From the NCBI RefSeq assembly GCF_001931685.1, contig NZ_MOOY01000012.1, forward strand, positions 1 to 64,000: DNA of 64,000 bases, written 5' to 3'. Source of the DNA: Pararhizobium arenae. Its GTDB lineage: Bacteria; Pseudomonadota; Alphaproteobacteria; Rhizobiales; Rhizobiaceae. Within the stretch, counting starts at the first letter, position 1. Each line of letters begins with the position of its first letter. The position numbers and the translations under genes were made by a program. The notes beneath the pieces are model-generated. The model saw only the letters and a program-made list of their open reading frames with translations. It made no database searches and was not told the origin of the DNA. Positions 1 to 8,944 of this stretch are shown here, one piece after another.

Positions 1-20
1 ATGTAGGAACATACCTACAT
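1..20. promoter_or_regulatory. Inverted repeat, operator-like
   Basis: ATGTAGG at 1-7 and CCTACAT at 14-20 form a perfect 7-bp inverted repeat around a 6-base spacer. Such spacing suits a TetR- or MarR-type dimer site. The gene it would serve may lie left of the window, so this is inference from symmetry only. Confidence 0.3.
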
Positions 21-182
21 ATATGGCACCCGTCCTCATCACGCAATGCTCTCGTGGGAAATTGGGTTCTTGGTCGGGTTTTTAAGCTCTTGATGAGATT
101 CTGTTGGTTTCCACGCGGAACTGAGCCAGTGGGGGTGCGGCTAAAAACTTGGACTGTTTTAAATGCTCAGGCCGAGGCTCTT

Positions 183-468
183 ACGATATTCTACGCCATG
201 TCGAAGGCGGCGATGACATCCTTCACGCGTGGCCGTTCCCGCGAACTAGGACCATCGGGCATCACAGAACCTCGTCCAGCCTGGAGCGACCGACACGGAT
301 TCCAATCCAGAAGACGGCGCGGCTGCCGGCTTCCAGCGAAGCCTGACGTCGCTGGGGCGCTACGGCGAGACGAAGGAGATCGCGAATGCCGTGGCATTCC
401 TGGCAAGCTCCGTTTCGAGCGTGATCACGCCCGCGACGCTCACCGCGAACGCAGGTGCGCTCGCCTAA
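183..468 (+). pseudogene. Remnant of short-chain dehydrogenase/reductase (C-terminal half)
   Basis: One frame reads YAMSKAAMTSFTRGRSRELG from about position 190, which carries the Y-x-x-x-K catalytic motif of SDR oxidoreductases. Near 266 the match moves to another frame, reading LVQPGATDTD and later the SDR-type C terminus ETKEIANAVAFLASS, ending at TAA 466-468. The N-terminal Rossmann half (G-x-x-x-G-x-G) is absent. It is therefore a truncated, frameshifted relic with no likely product. The shift could be explained by loss of about two bases; an assembly error would not explain the missing first half. Confidence 0.7.
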
Positions 469-617
469 GCAATCGGCACCTGTATCAAGCATAGCTTTTC
501 ACGAAAAGGGCTATGCTTCTTCACAAATCATAGATGAGCCAGCGAGGAAGCAGCGGCGCTGGCTCGACGGCGATGCTGGTCAGTACTGTCCGGATGGCCG
601 GTTGGAAACGACCCGCC

Positions 618-1343
618 TCACTCAATGGAGAACGCCTCTTCGTCCGTTTCGCTGCCGCCGCCTTCCGAGGCGGCGATTTCATTTTGAACCGCGTCTCGGC
701 TGAGCAGGCCAGCATCCTCGAGCGCCTCGATGTTCGGCAGATCGCGCAATGTCTCCATACCAAAGGCCGATAGAAAATGCGGCGTCGTCACGTAGGTATA
801 AGGCGCCCCCGGCGTCGGACTACGCGGCCCCGAGCTGATGAAACCCGCACCCCGCAAATTGCCGATGACGTCGCGGCTGACCTCCTTGCCAAAAATTTTC
901 GACAATTCGCCGCGGGTAATTGGCTGGAAAAAACCCACCGCCATCAGCACCATCGCCTCGAACTCGGAGAGCGCCGCCGCCCCTCCCCCTGTCGGCGCTG
1001 AAGAAGCCCGAATCGTCTCGGCGTACCGCGGCCGGGTACGATGCTGCCAGCCGCCAGCGACCGACACCAATTCGTATGGCCGATCTCGAAGTTCCTCGAC
1101 GAGATCATCAATTAGCAGATCGACGCTGCAATCTTTTCCCACCACCCCCGCCAGAGTCTCACGGCTGACCGGCTCAGCGGAAGCAAAGATCACCGCCTCT
1201 ACCCTCATCATCCATTCCCGCCATCGCATCTCGGCCGGAATATCCTTCAGCTCCCGATCAAACAGAACATTGTCCTGAGCTTTGTTCTTTTTGTTTTGGC
1301 CGGATTGCGTTGTTGCGCTCATGCCAACCGCCTCACAATCCAA
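618..1343 (-). CDS. scpB: SMC-Scp complex subunit ScpB-like protein
   Basis: The 241-residue product has the double winged-helix layout of ScpB: WREWMMRVEAVIFASAEPVS near residue 41, then YELVSVAGGWQHRTRP, and a second domain with SEFEAMVLMAVGFFQPITRGE and VTTPHFLSAFGMETLRDLP. In chromosomes ScpB joins ScpA and SMC to form the condensin that organises and separates DNA. No scpA or smc is seen here, so it either works with the chromosomal partners or has a plasmid-specific role. It overlaps the end of the DUF1403 gene by 11 bp, so the two are probably co-transcribed and translationally coupled. An inner ATG (codon 8) is an alternative start. Confidence 0.88.
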   Translation of the reverse strand: MDCEAVGMSATTQSGQNKKNKAQDNVLFDRELKDIPAEMRWREWMMRVEAVIFASAEPVSRETLAGVVGKDCSVDLLIDDLVEELRDRPYELVSVAGGWQHRTRPRYAETIRASSAPTGGGAAALSEFEAMVLMAVGFFQPITRGELSKIFGKEVSRDVIGNLRGAGFISSGPRSPTPGAPYTYVTTPHFLSAFGMETLRDLPNIEALEDAGLLSRDAVQNEIAASEGGGSETDEEAFSIE

Positions 1344-2298
1344 AAATCCGGAAAGCGGAGCGGCCGGACAACTCGCGCACCGCCTCGAAACTTTCCAGAC
1401 GGTCGAACAATCGGTTGGCCGCCCACCGCGACAATTGTGATCCTGACGCCGACGCCGGAACAGCGTCTTCAGTGAGCAATCGACGGATCACCGCCTCGGC
1501 GCCCTTGGTCCGTACTTTCGGCGCCACTGCCAGCAGTCGCGCGGCGCGGCGATCGATTTCCACAGCGGACCGCAGCGCTGTCTCAACGCCGTCAACTAGC
1601 GCCAGGCAGATTGCTTTCGGATAGGCTGGCTCTCCCGGCCGCACGCGACCGCGGCCACCGATGGTGCGGAATGCCGGACCAAAGCGCTCGGTCAGCAGAA
1701 GCGGCACAGATTGTGGCCAGTGCAGCTTGCGCGCGAGAACGACGTCGGCCAGAGAGAGGGCGAGCACCTCGGTGTCCGGGCGAACTGCAGAGATCGCCGT
1801 TATGAGGTCCGCCACCGCGAAAGGTGCTGCTCGCCCGGACTGATTTGCAGAATCGACGATGTCCGAGATGGACGCAAGGCTCTCGTCCCACTTAATGTCT
1901 AGGAGGACTGCGATTTCCTGAATTAACGAAGTGGTGATCGTCCCGGATCGACGCGCCAGCATTCGTGTGGCCAGAAACACTCTCCCGGCCGGCCCGGGAT
2001 CGTCGCCGGTTGCGGTCAGCAAAATCGCATCGCGGATACCGGTTTCGTCCTCGCTGCGGCCAAGCATCCGGCCCGCGACAGCAGCTGACTTGAGGGCGAG
2101 GCGATCACGCCAGCAGCCGAGCCAAGGCGGGTCAGCTCGCATCAAATCATCTAGCGATTTCAGGGCGATACCGGCAGCGAAGGCGGCGTCAGATTCGGTA
2201 ATGTCGTGAGTTCGCGGCCGCGCCCAGCCCGGCAGGCGGGGCGACCAGCTCGGCATAGTTAGAGCGTTAGAGACAAGCGAATCCATGAAACGGAGCAT
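1333..2298 (-). CDS. DUF1403 family protein
   Basis: This 321-residue, alanine/leucine/arginine-rich protein matches the DUF1403 family known mostly from rhizobial plasmids, for instance in LPGWARPRTHDITESDAAFAAG and HWPQSVPLLLTERFGPAFR. No catalytic motif, signal peptide or membrane segment is visible, and the family has no assigned function. It reads into scpB with an 11-bp overlap and is divergent from the integrase at 2411, with a shared 112-bp promoter region that holds a strong palindrome. The constant company of a tyrosine recombinase and ScpB suggests a task in plasmid maintenance or dimer handling; that is inference. Codons 1, 5 and 15 are all possible starts. Confidence 0.8.
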   Translation of the reverse strand: MLRFMDSLVSNALTMPSWSPRLPGWARPRTHDITESDAAFAAGIALKSLDDLMRADPPWLGCWRDRLALKSAAVAGRMLGRSEDETGIRDAILLTATGDDPGPAGRVFLATRMLARRSGTITTSLIQEIAVLLDIKWDESLASISDIVDSANQSGRAAPFAVADLITAISAVRPDTEVLALSLADVVLARKLHWPQSVPLLLTERFGPAFRTIGGRGRVRPGEPAYPKAICLALVDGVETALRSAVEIDRRAARLLAVAPKVRTKGAEAVIRRLLTEDAVPASASGSQLSRWAANRLFDRLESFEAVRELSGRSAFRIFGL

Positions 2299-2365
2299 AG
2301 ATTAGACGCGCGGTTTACACCAGCATGAACGCACGAAACCGCACGGTCCGTAGCCAATTAATAAT

Positions 2366-2390
2366 GTCCGATAATGTTGCATTATCGGAC
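2366..2390. promoter_or_regulatory. 25-bp palindrome between divergent DUF1403 and integrase genes
   Basis: GTCCGATAATG at 2366-2376 and CATTATCGGAC at 2380-2390 are perfect 11-bp arms around a 3-base spacer. The site sits 21 bp before the integrase start and 68 bp before the DUF1403 start. Two readings fit: an autoregulatory operator for the divergent promoters, or the core recombination site of the recombinase, whose arms would be its two binding elements. Confidence 0.75.
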
Positions 2391-2410
2391 GTTCTTGTCA
2401 TTATAGAGAA

Positions 2411-3544
2411 ATGGCCCAAATCATCGAGCAAAACAGCGAAAATCATGTCGAGGCGATCTCGGCGCCGTCTCTCAGCACAGCCTCCGGCGGTGATGTTTCT
2501 GCGCTGGAGGTGTCGGGCGATAGCGCACTCCCCTCCATTGCCGACGATGATCACCCACCAGCTCATCTCGCCGACCTTGCCGATCGCGCCCGCGGCTATG
2601 TCGAAGCCGCCAGTTCCGCCAATACACGCAAAGCCTATGCCGCCGATTGGAAGCACTTCTCCGCCTGGTGCCGCCGATCGGGCCTCTCTCCCCTCCCCCC
2701 GCATCCCCAAACTGTCGGGCTTTACATCACCGCCTGCGCGTCGGGTGCGGCCGAGCGCGGCATGAAAGCCAATGCGGTCACGACCATCGAACGACGCCTC
2801 TCCTCCCTCTCCTGGAGCTTTTCTCAGCGCGGCTTAACACTCGATCGCAAAGACAGGCATATTGCTACCGTCATGGCCGGCATCCGCAACAGCCACGCCA
2901 AGCCTCCTTTTCAGAAAGAAGCGGTCATGGCGGCCGATATCATCGCTATGCTGGAAACACTGGACCGCGCTTCTCTCCGCGGTATGCGAGATCGGGCCAT
3001 GTTGCTGATCGGCTTTGCCGGTGGTCTTCGACGCTCCGAGATCGTTGGCCTCGATCTCAAAGCCGACCAGACGGAGGACGGGCGCGGTTGGATCGAAATC
3101 CTCGACAAAGGCATGCTTATTACCTTGCGCGGTAAAACCGGATGGCGAGAGGTGGAAATTGGTCGCGGGTCAGCTGATCCCACCTGCCCGGTCGCGGCCA
3201 CTGAGAATTGGATCAAGTTCGCCAGGCTCGCCCATGGACCTCTGTTTCGTCGCGTGACGGGACAAGGCAAAGGCGTGGGACCCGACCGTCTCAACGATAA
3301 GGAAGTGGCGCGGCTGGTGAAGCGGGCGGCAATGGCCGCAGGCGTTCGCGGCGATCTGAGCGAAATTGAACGTGCCTTCAAGTTCTCTGGCCATTCCCTG
3401 CGGGCTGGTCTTGCCTCCTCCGCTGAGGTCGACGAACGCTATGTCCAGAAGCAATTGGGGCACGCGTCCGCAGAGATGACCCGAAGATATCAGCGGCGGC
3501 GGGATCGGTTTCGTGTGAATTTGACCAAGGCAGCAGGTTTGTAG
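2411..3544 (+). CDS. Tyrosine recombinase / site-specific integrase
   Basis: The 377-residue product has an N-terminal SAM-like core-binding domain (NTRKAYAADWKHFSAWCRRS, residues about 70-90) and a C-terminal catalytic domain. Visible catalytic parts are the first arginine in GGLRRSEIVGL, the H-x-x-R box in SGHSLRAGLASSA, the following histidine in KQLGHASAEMTRRYQ and the tyrosine nucleophile in the same segment. It therefore looks intact and able to cut and join DNA via a 3'-phosphotyrosine. Its divergent neighbours are DUF1403 and scpB rather than prophage genes, and no att-like tRNA end is seen, so resolution of plasmid multimers is more likely than phage integration. A small hairpin follows the stop. 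Confidence 0.9.
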   Translation: MAQIIEQNSENHVEAISAPSLSTASGGDVSALEVSGDSALPSIADDDHPPAHLADLADRARGYVEAASSANTRKAYAADWKHFSAWCRRSGLSPLPPHPQTVGLYITACASGAAERGMKANAVTTIERRLSSLSWSFSQRGLTLDRKDRHIATVMAGIRNSHAKPPFQKEAVMAADIIAMLETLDRASLRGMRDRAMLLIGFAGGLRRSEIVGLDLKADQTEDGRGWIEILDKGMLITLRGKTGWREVEIGRGSADPTCPVAATENWIKFARLAHGPLFRRVTGQGKGVGPDRLNDKEVARLVKRAAMAAGVRGDLSEIERAFKFSGHSLRAGLASSAEVDERYVQKQLGHASAEMTRRYQRRRDRFRVNLTKAAGL

Positions 3545-4263
3545 GCTCGATGATCCAATGACGGTCAAAGGTCGGGGAATCTCCCGACCCGTAAATGCCT
3601 CGCCATATTCGTGATGACGCCGGTATAGCCATCGGACACCGTCCCCATTCCCAAGGACCGCCTTTCTCAGAGGATGACACTACAAGCGGCCCTAGCCGCA
3701 TCGATATTTTAGGACAAGAATCGTGTCATCCTACGCGGATCTTCGGATTTTAGCGCTGCTCGAGAATATGGTCCAGCGTATCACTGTTGTCCCATCTTGA
3801 GTCGCTTCCAAAGCCAGTCTCTCGCTCCACCGGTCCGGCAGTGTGCTATAGCGCCGTTTTGGTTGAGCCAGTGCCCACAAAGGTTCCCCGATCAACCTTT
3901 GCAGTCGACGACTGCCGCCGCGCGTACTATCCCACGGTCCGCTAGTAACCCGCCATAACGACGTCGCACTTCAGCTATAAAATTTTTTGCCTTCAATCCA
4001 TTCCTCAACCAAGCTGAGAAACCAATAATCGTCCTCTATGGGCAGCCAACCACTTGTTTCGCCGCAATTGAGGTTTGCCAACGTCGTCGGCGTCCCTCTA
4101 TCTGACGCGCGCACGGGAACTGCAACTCAGTTTTGATAATCAATAGACCAGGTATGTCTTCGGAAGTCACAGGGTACCCATTTTGCGGACACGTGTTTGC
4201 GCGCCAGCGGGGTAAAACCTAATTTATAGTTATTTCAAGAGTGCGCCGAACCGCGAGGGTAAC
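3545..4263. other. Intergenic region with hairpin and 10-bp inverted repeat
   Basis: No convincing gene. GGTCGGG (3570-3576) and CCCGACC (3583-3589) form a hairpin just after the integrase, without a clear T-run. AGGATGACAC (3671-3680) and GTGTCATCCT (3723-3732) are a perfect 10-bp inverted repeat 42 bp apart. Confidence 0.5.
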
Positions 4264-4480
4264 ATGGCGACGAAAACGGTTAAATTTTTCCACCAGGAAA
4301 AAGGCTTTGGTTTCGTCAGTCCGGAGAGCGGCGGGCAGGTGTCTTCGTTCAGGTCTCTGCTGTGCTGGATGGTGGGCCGCTCCGCGACGACACCAAAGTC
4401 AGTTATGACGTCAGCCAGGATTGAAGACCGGCAAGTCCAAGGCCGAGAATGTACGTCCCTTCTAGGCGCCCGGTTCTGCG
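4264..4480 (+). pseudogene. Cold-shock (CspA-type) protein gene, frameshifted
   Basis: The first frame starts MATKTVKFFHQEKGFGFVSP, the typical cold-shock domain with the GFGF RNP1 motif. At about 4340 the match jumps to the frame reading VFVQVSAVLDGGPLRDD and then to a third frame near 4420 (KTGKSKAENV), so at least two indels break a gene of about 70 codons. Cold-shock proteins bind single-stranded RNA/DNA as chaperones; this copy cannot give the full barrel. An AT-rich stretch upstream (near 4218-4240) may be the old promoter. The rest of 4481-4850 shows no clear gene. Confidence 0.7.
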
Positions 4481-4764
4481 CGTAATGGCTTCGTCACTCT
4501 AATGACGATTGCGATACGCCGCGGGCGCAGATCGACAGGGAGATACGATTTAACAAGCAATCGGCGATAGAGCATATTTGGAACGCCGACTGTCACAGGT
4601 CCCTCGGCATAGGGCTTCTTCTGCGAACCCACGGCAGCCTCGTTCAACGGGTTTTCGTTCATCCCGACGTTTGAAGGGCGTCGACGCTTGTCGTTGTCGT
4701 TGACGATCGACACATTCGCATGGTTTCTTACCGGGCCGGTAGAAGTCGAAAGCTCCGGCACAAT

Positions 4765-4793
4765 GGGTCCCCGCTTGATGAGGCGCGGGGCCC
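4765..4793. terminator. GC-rich hairpin downstream of relaxase gene
   Basis: GGGTCCCCGC (4765-4774) can pair with GCGGGGCCC (4785-4793), one base bulged, around a 10-base loop. It lies about 60 bp past the relaxase stop codon. A short TTT follows on the plus strand; no long U-run is present on either strand, so termination is uncertain. Confidence 0.35.
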
Positions 4794-4850
4794 TTTGGTA
4801 ATTCTCCGTCGAGCGGCGACATGGGCGAACAAATCTCTTTTAGACGAGAC

Positions 4851-7421
4851 CTAGTCCCGATCCATCTCGCTTCGGCTGCTCTCGCGTTGACGAGCTTCCT
4901 CGGCCCGACGAAGGATCTCAGAGCGTTGTTCGTCTCGCGCGTTCTTTGATGTTTCAGCCTGCTCACGGATGGCTCGCGCGGCTCTCGCAGCGGCTATGGC
5001 TTGCTGTTGGGCTGTGATCGCAGGATCGATGGTAGGAACAGCCGGCTGGTCTCGTCGCTGCCCCTCCTCCGCGCCGCGCGCTTGCCTCGTCCCCGAACTC
5101 CCGGCGGTTTCCTCTACCGACCGCAGCTGCCGCATCTCAAGATCGCGTCGCTGTTCCTCAAACAGTGCAGAGATCTCGCGCCGTATCGCGTCGACTGCCT
5201 GACGCTCAGTGCTGCTGTCGACCATCCCTTCGAGACGATCTATCGATTTGTTGGCGCGCGCAACGCGCTCGTCGAACTGGTCGAGCGACAGGGCCATAGC
5301 ATTCTCCTTTTGCTGTTTGAGGTCCAACAGTGATGTCATGATCTCTGCAAGCTGCTTCGCCGGCTGCGCCCGTCGCCGATGCGCATCGAGGCGGTTGCGC
5401 AGCCAGGCCGTCGGCATGCCATCTTTTGCCGAGCCGGCGGCTTCGACGGTCACGGCTGCTTTCAATCCGACCGTCATCAGGCGCGCCTCAGCCTCATAAG
5501 CAACTGCATTCGTCTCGGCGCCGGGGCTGATCCCATCGCTGTGCCGCGCCAGCTCGCGCTCGATCTTGCTGACGCTCGCCGAAGTCGGCATGAGAAGCAG
5601 GATCGAGCGGCCCTCGATCGCGACATTCTCACGACCAACACCGATCGCGCTCTGGATCGCCGCGACCACGCTACCCGGATCCGCTGGGTGCTCGACCGCA
5701 ACACGAACGAGGACGAACCCCTTGGCAGGTTGGGCCGCGATCTTTTGAACCTGCCCGGCAGCTGCCGCTGCAAAACGATCCGCGGCTTCGATGACCGATG
5801 GTTTGGCACCGGCCTGCTTCAACACGGCTGCCGTCGCCCGCCAGTTCGGTGCAAGGCCGAGACTGCCATTCGCCAGGCTTGCGCGATCGACGACACCTGC
5901 CCGCTTGCGCTCGACACGCTGGTGGACCGCAGCGGATTTGAGGTAGCGTGGATCGATGCGACCGCGCTCAGAGGCGCCAGCCTGTGCCTGGCTATAGGGC
6001 CGTGTCGCTGCCACGTCGGCGCGGCGTGTGGCGACCATGGCGATGCCGTGCTCGCGTGCTTTTGCCGCGAACTGCTCGCGCCATGCATAGAGTTCCGGCT
6101 TGGTCAGGCGCAATGCCTTGCCGACGTCGTCTCGCGCGGAGATCATCGCGTGGACATGCACGTGGCTGGTGTCCGGGTGATGAGCCGTGATCCAGCGATG
6201 GCCCGCAACCTGTTCGCTGAGGAAATCACGCACGGCGCGGTTCATCGCATCCGCATCCGTCCCCGCACGGGCAGAGAAAATCACATGAAAGGCGTTGCGC
6301 GGTTCTACGGTTCGGATGTCTGCCGCCCAGCCGCGCCAGACCTCGTCGGCAATATCCTTCACCGCTACGCCCCGCTTGACCGGTTCGCCGGCGCTGGTGA
6401 CAACGTGCTTCTCGGTCCTGAGAAACTTCTCCAGAAAATATCGGCCCGATTTGCCCGAAACCGCAGCGCCAACAATCCGCACCGTGGCCAGGACACCGGC
6501 GTGCGACATCCTGCCTGCAATATCCGCCTCGGCCTTGTCGAGCATGCGCGCGGGCCCTTCCTCCTTCTTCCGTGTCCTGAGCGCACCAGCGATCTTCTTC
6601 GCAGGCAAGTTCGTGACGGCATAAACGGAGACGCTTCCATCCGGGTGGCGAGAATAGAGGAACGGCCTGGTGGCAAAGGCCGCATTCAGCGCGTCGTGCA
6701 GCGTGTCGTTGCCGACCGCCTCAGCCAGTTTGATCGAAAGAGTGGCAACAGCATCCACGGCGTAGGGCTCGCGAAACTCCGATAGCCAGTCCTGAAGGGC
6801 GGCGGCGCGTTGCTCGCGGCTCGCAATCGCGCGCCCCTCCTGGTCGAAGATCGGAATGTCCGCTTTTCCCTTCTCACCGTTCTCCTTCTCAACCTCGCGC
6901 GTTCCCAGATAGGTCATCAGGCCGGCGGCCGACGCCCTGCTTGAAACCGTCGATGTCACCTTGATCACCACGGGCTGGGCACCCGCTGCGATAGCCGCAC
7001 GGCTTGTGCTCTGCGCTGATGCCGGTTTCGCGGCAGATGGCCGAGCAGCAAGTGACGGGACGATACCAGCCCCCTTGATCCTTCCCCCTCCCCCGCCGCC
7101 CGACCTGCGGCGCTCCTCCTCCATCTCCGCGTTCACGTTCGCACCAAGTGTCTCGACCAGGGCAATGATGTCCTGTGGCGCGGCCCGCGCCGGCCGCAGG
7201 AGAGCGTCGATGGTCGTCTCATCGGCACAGACGGTGGCCATTCGGCTCTTCCTGAGAATACCCGAGGGCATAGACCGCCGCTGCAACGGCTCAGCGGCCA
7301 TGGCGATCCGCAAAGCCCCCGCCTGGCGGCGACGTTCTTCTTCCTCATCGAGAAGGGATATAGCCCGCCGCACCACAGAGCTCTTGATATCCTCGAGCAG
7401 GCCAGACCAGTCATAAGCCAT
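4851..7421 (-). CDS. Relaxase / mobilisation nuclease
   Basis: The 856-residue product carries the metal-binding histidine triad motif HHPDTSHVHVHAMIS (around residue 395), typical of conjugative relaxases of the MOBP-like group, which nick oriT and stay bound to the 5' end through a tyrosine. Relaxase-like sequence spans roughly residues 150-480. The C-terminal part (about 480-856) is rich in alanine, arginine and glutamine and ends in a charged coiled-coil-like tail; no helicase Walker motifs are seen. It overlaps the upstream mobC by 11 bp, as in a translationally coupled mob operon. A candidate nick site is at 7890-7896. No coupling protein or type IV secretion genes lie in the window. 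Confidence 0.85.
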   Translation of the reverse strand: MAYDWSGLLEDIKSSVVRRAISLLDEEEERRRQAGALRIAMAAEPLQRRSMPSGILRKSRMATVCADETTIDALLRPARAAPQDIIALVETLGANVNAEMEEERRRSGGGGGGRIKGAGIVPSLAARPSAAKPASAQSTSRAAIAAGAQPVVIKVTSTVSSRASAAGLMTYLGTREVEKENGEKGKADIPIFDQEGRAIASREQRAAALQDWLSEFREPYAVDAVATLSIKLAEAVGNDTLHDALNAAFATRPFLYSRHPDGSVSVYAVTNLPAKKIAGALRTRKKEEGPARMLDKAEADIAGRMSHAGVLATVRIVGAAVSGKSGRYFLEKFLRTEKHVVTSAGEPVKRGVAVKDIADEVWRGWAADIRTVEPRNAFHVIFSARAGTDADAMNRAVRDFLSEQVAGHRWITAHHPDTSHVHVHAMISARDDVGKALRLTKPELYAWREQFAAKAREHGIAMVATRRADVAATRPYSQAQAGASERGRIDPRYLKSAAVHQRVERKRAGVVDRASLANGSLGLAPNWRATAAVLKQAGAKPSVIEAADRFAAAAAGQVQKIAAQPAKGFVLVRVAVEHPADPGSVVAAIQSAIGVGRENVAIEGRSILLLMPTSASVSKIERELARHSDGISPGAETNAVAYEAEARLMTVGLKAAVTVEAAGSAKDGMPTAWLRNRLDAHRRRAQPAKQLAEIMTSLLDLKQQKENAMALSLDQFDERVARANKSIDRLEGMVDSSTERQAVDAIRREISALFEEQRRDLEMRQLRSVEETAGSSGTRQARGAEEGQRRDQPAVPTIDPAITAQQQAIAAARAARAIREQAETSKNARDEQRSEILRRAEEARQRESSRSEMDRD

Positions 7422-7779
7422 GGCTGTCTCTCCTGCGCTCCTGCCGGCTGATCCGCAGCATCAGATCGACATCGGCCCGCAGGCGCAGCAGACCCGCCTG
7501 GAGGAGGCGCAGCGCGGCGTCGAGATGCGGCTCGTAACCGACGCGCCCTTCATTCATCGCGCGAACAGCCCGATTGAGATTGATGCTGATGCGCCGGAGC
7601 TCCTCATTGAGGCCGCGCAAGACCAGCGCTTCGGCTGGTCCAACCGGGAGCGGCAGACCGGCCCTCTCGCGCAACAGCAGCCGGATCACGTCGCTGGCGG
7701 TGCGATTGGGGCTGCAAAGGTCCGCAAGAGCTTGCCGCTCCTGTGGTCTCAGACGCACCCTGACCCCCTCGCTGCGCAT
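7411..7779 (-). CDS. mobC: MobC-like relaxosome accessory protein
   Basis: A 122-residue basic protein with RVRLRPQERQALADLC at the N terminus and ELRRISINLNRAVRAMNEG in the centre, the pattern of plasmid MobC accessory proteins (ribbon-helix-helix start, then helices). Such proteins bind near oriT and help the relaxase open the nick region. It is first in the operon, its stop overlaps the relaxase start by 11 bp, and its ATG is about 90 bp from the oriT-like inverted repeat, the usual arrangement for autoregulated relaxosome genes. Length fits the family. Confidence 0.8.
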   Translation of the reverse strand: MRSEGVRVRLRPQERQALADLCSPNRTASDVIRLLLRERAGLPLPVGPAEALVLRGLNEELRRISINLNRAVRAMNEGRVGYEPHLDAALRLLQAGLLRLRADVDLMLRISRQERRRDSHGL

Positions 7780-7868
7780 CGTGTTCCCTTCCTCTTGTCA
7801 GGTTGCCGGAGGCGACCCAGAGCGCCACCGGCGCGAACCTGAGCCCTGCCGGAGGCGGGGCGACGTCG

Positions 7869-7897
7869 AGTTTGTACCACAAACTTGACTATCCTGC
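7869..7897 (+). other. oriT: Candidate origin of transfer (oriT) with IncP/VirD2-type nick core
   Basis: AGTTTGT (7869-7875) and ACAAACT (7879-7885) form a perfect 7-bp inverted repeat, followed after 4 bases by TATCCTG (7890-7896) and then CC. The nick consensus of MOBP relaxases such as RP4 TraI, and of T-DNA borders cut by VirD2, is YATCCTG with cutting after the G. The site lies directly upstream of mobC-relaxase. The nick position after 7896 is inference from this match. Confidence 0.65.
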
Positions 7898-8001
7898 CAC
7901 AGAAAACACAACTATATTTAACTTGCCCCCAGCCCCAGACGTTTAGATCCTCGCGACATTACTGCCCTGACAGACACCGGGCTGGCTAAGCGCGTCATAT
8001 G

Positions 8002-8190
8002 AACAATTGCCCATTGTTGACGCTCTCGTTGACCGCGACATCACGAACAATTGCCAATTAACCATTAACAACAAACAATTAACCGCGGTATAGTTGCTCA
8101 TTAACAACGGGCAACTGGCAATTGTCCGTTGCTGATTGCCCGTTGTCGAAGGCCAATCATCAATCGTCAATCATCAACGGTGAACGAACA
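8002..8190. repeat. Repeat-dense segment upstream of VirC1-like gene
   Basis: Variants of CAATTGCC and its complement recur. AACAAT (8002-8007) and ATTGTT (8013-8018) flank TGCCC; ACAACGGGCAA (8104-8114) and TTGCCCGTTGT (8136-8146) are a perfect 11-bp inverted repeat; AATCATCAA recurs in direct order at 8155-8180. The segment is AT-richer than the genes beside it. It could be a centromere-like or operator array for the downstream ParA/RHH pair, or part of oriT. Confidence 0.6.
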
Positions 8191-8260
8191 ATGGGGACGG
8201 TTCACTTGCGAAAAGAGAGCAACTGGCTTAACTATGATTTACTTTATTCGAGGAGCCGTC

Positions 8261-8944
8261 ATGATCGTTACCATCGCCAATCCGAAGGGCGGAACCGGAA
8301 AAACGACACTCGTTCGCGCACTCTCCGGTACGGCTGCCCATGCTGGGAACGATGTGCATCTCATCGACGCCGATAGTCGCGCCAACACGATGCGTTGGGT
8401 TTCGATGTCGAAACAAATGGACCTTTGGCCCGACCGGCTGAAGGCGGAAAGCTGCCTCGATTCAAATGCTATTTACAATATAGCGCTGCAGCGCCAGCAG
8501 GAAGGCAAGATTGTCTTTGTCGACATCGAGGGAACAACGAACGAGAACCTCTTCGCCGGTCTTTACTGCGCCGATATTGTCCTTATCCCGCTTCAAACGA
8601 CCCAGGACGATGTGGTCGCCGGCATGCAACTCGCTCTAAACCACATCCCTGTGATCGAAGAAGACCGCAAGCGTAAGCTGCCGGCGCTGATCGTCATCAA
8701 CCAGCACGATCTGGTCATCGGACGCGCCAAGGTGCATGAGCCTCTACGCGAAATCTTGCGCGAGAGTGGCGTCGCCATGGCATCGCGGCCGATTGCGCGA
8801 CGAGTTGCTTATCAATCGATCGGCGCGGCTGGCACGCTCCAAACCGTCGCTAAATCCGACTCGAAAGCGATCGCCGAAATGGAGACGCTACTCGAGGAAC
8901 TTCTCACCCTCTATAGGTCGAGGGTCGATGAGGCGACGCAATGA
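8261..8944 (+). CDS. ParA/MinD-family ATPase, VirC1-like
   Basis: The 227-residue product begins with the deviant Walker A motif KGGTGKTT at residues 9-16, followed by LIDADSRANTMRW and FVDIEGTTNEN, the Walker A' and B regions. The DAD-x-x-x-x-x-x-RW spacing and the overall length resemble Agrobacterium VirC1, which binds overdrive DNA and recruits the relaxosome, more than plasmid RepA. ATG 8261 is chosen because a GAGGAG lies just upstream; longer in-frame versions lack this. The stop overlaps the next gene's start (ATGA). Either a second partition system or a conjugation helper is possible; the position beside oriT and mobC favours the latter. Confidence 0.82.
   Translation: MIVTIANPKGGTGKTTLVRALSGTAAHAGNDVHLIDADSRANTMRWVSMSKQMDLWPDRLKAESCLDSNAIYNIALQRQQEGKIVFVDIEGTTNENLFAGLYCADIVLIPLQTTQDDVVAGMQLALNHIPVIEEDRKRKLPALIVINQHDLVIGRAKVHEPLREILRESGVAMASRPIARRVAYQSIGAAGTLQTVAKSDSKAIAEMETLLEELLTLYRSRVDEATQ

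Noticed and set aside
5379-6785. Long open frame (468 codons) on the plus strand across the relaxase gene
   Set aside because: It is antisense to the well-supported relaxase, has no recognised domain, and long antisense frames are common in high-GC genes.
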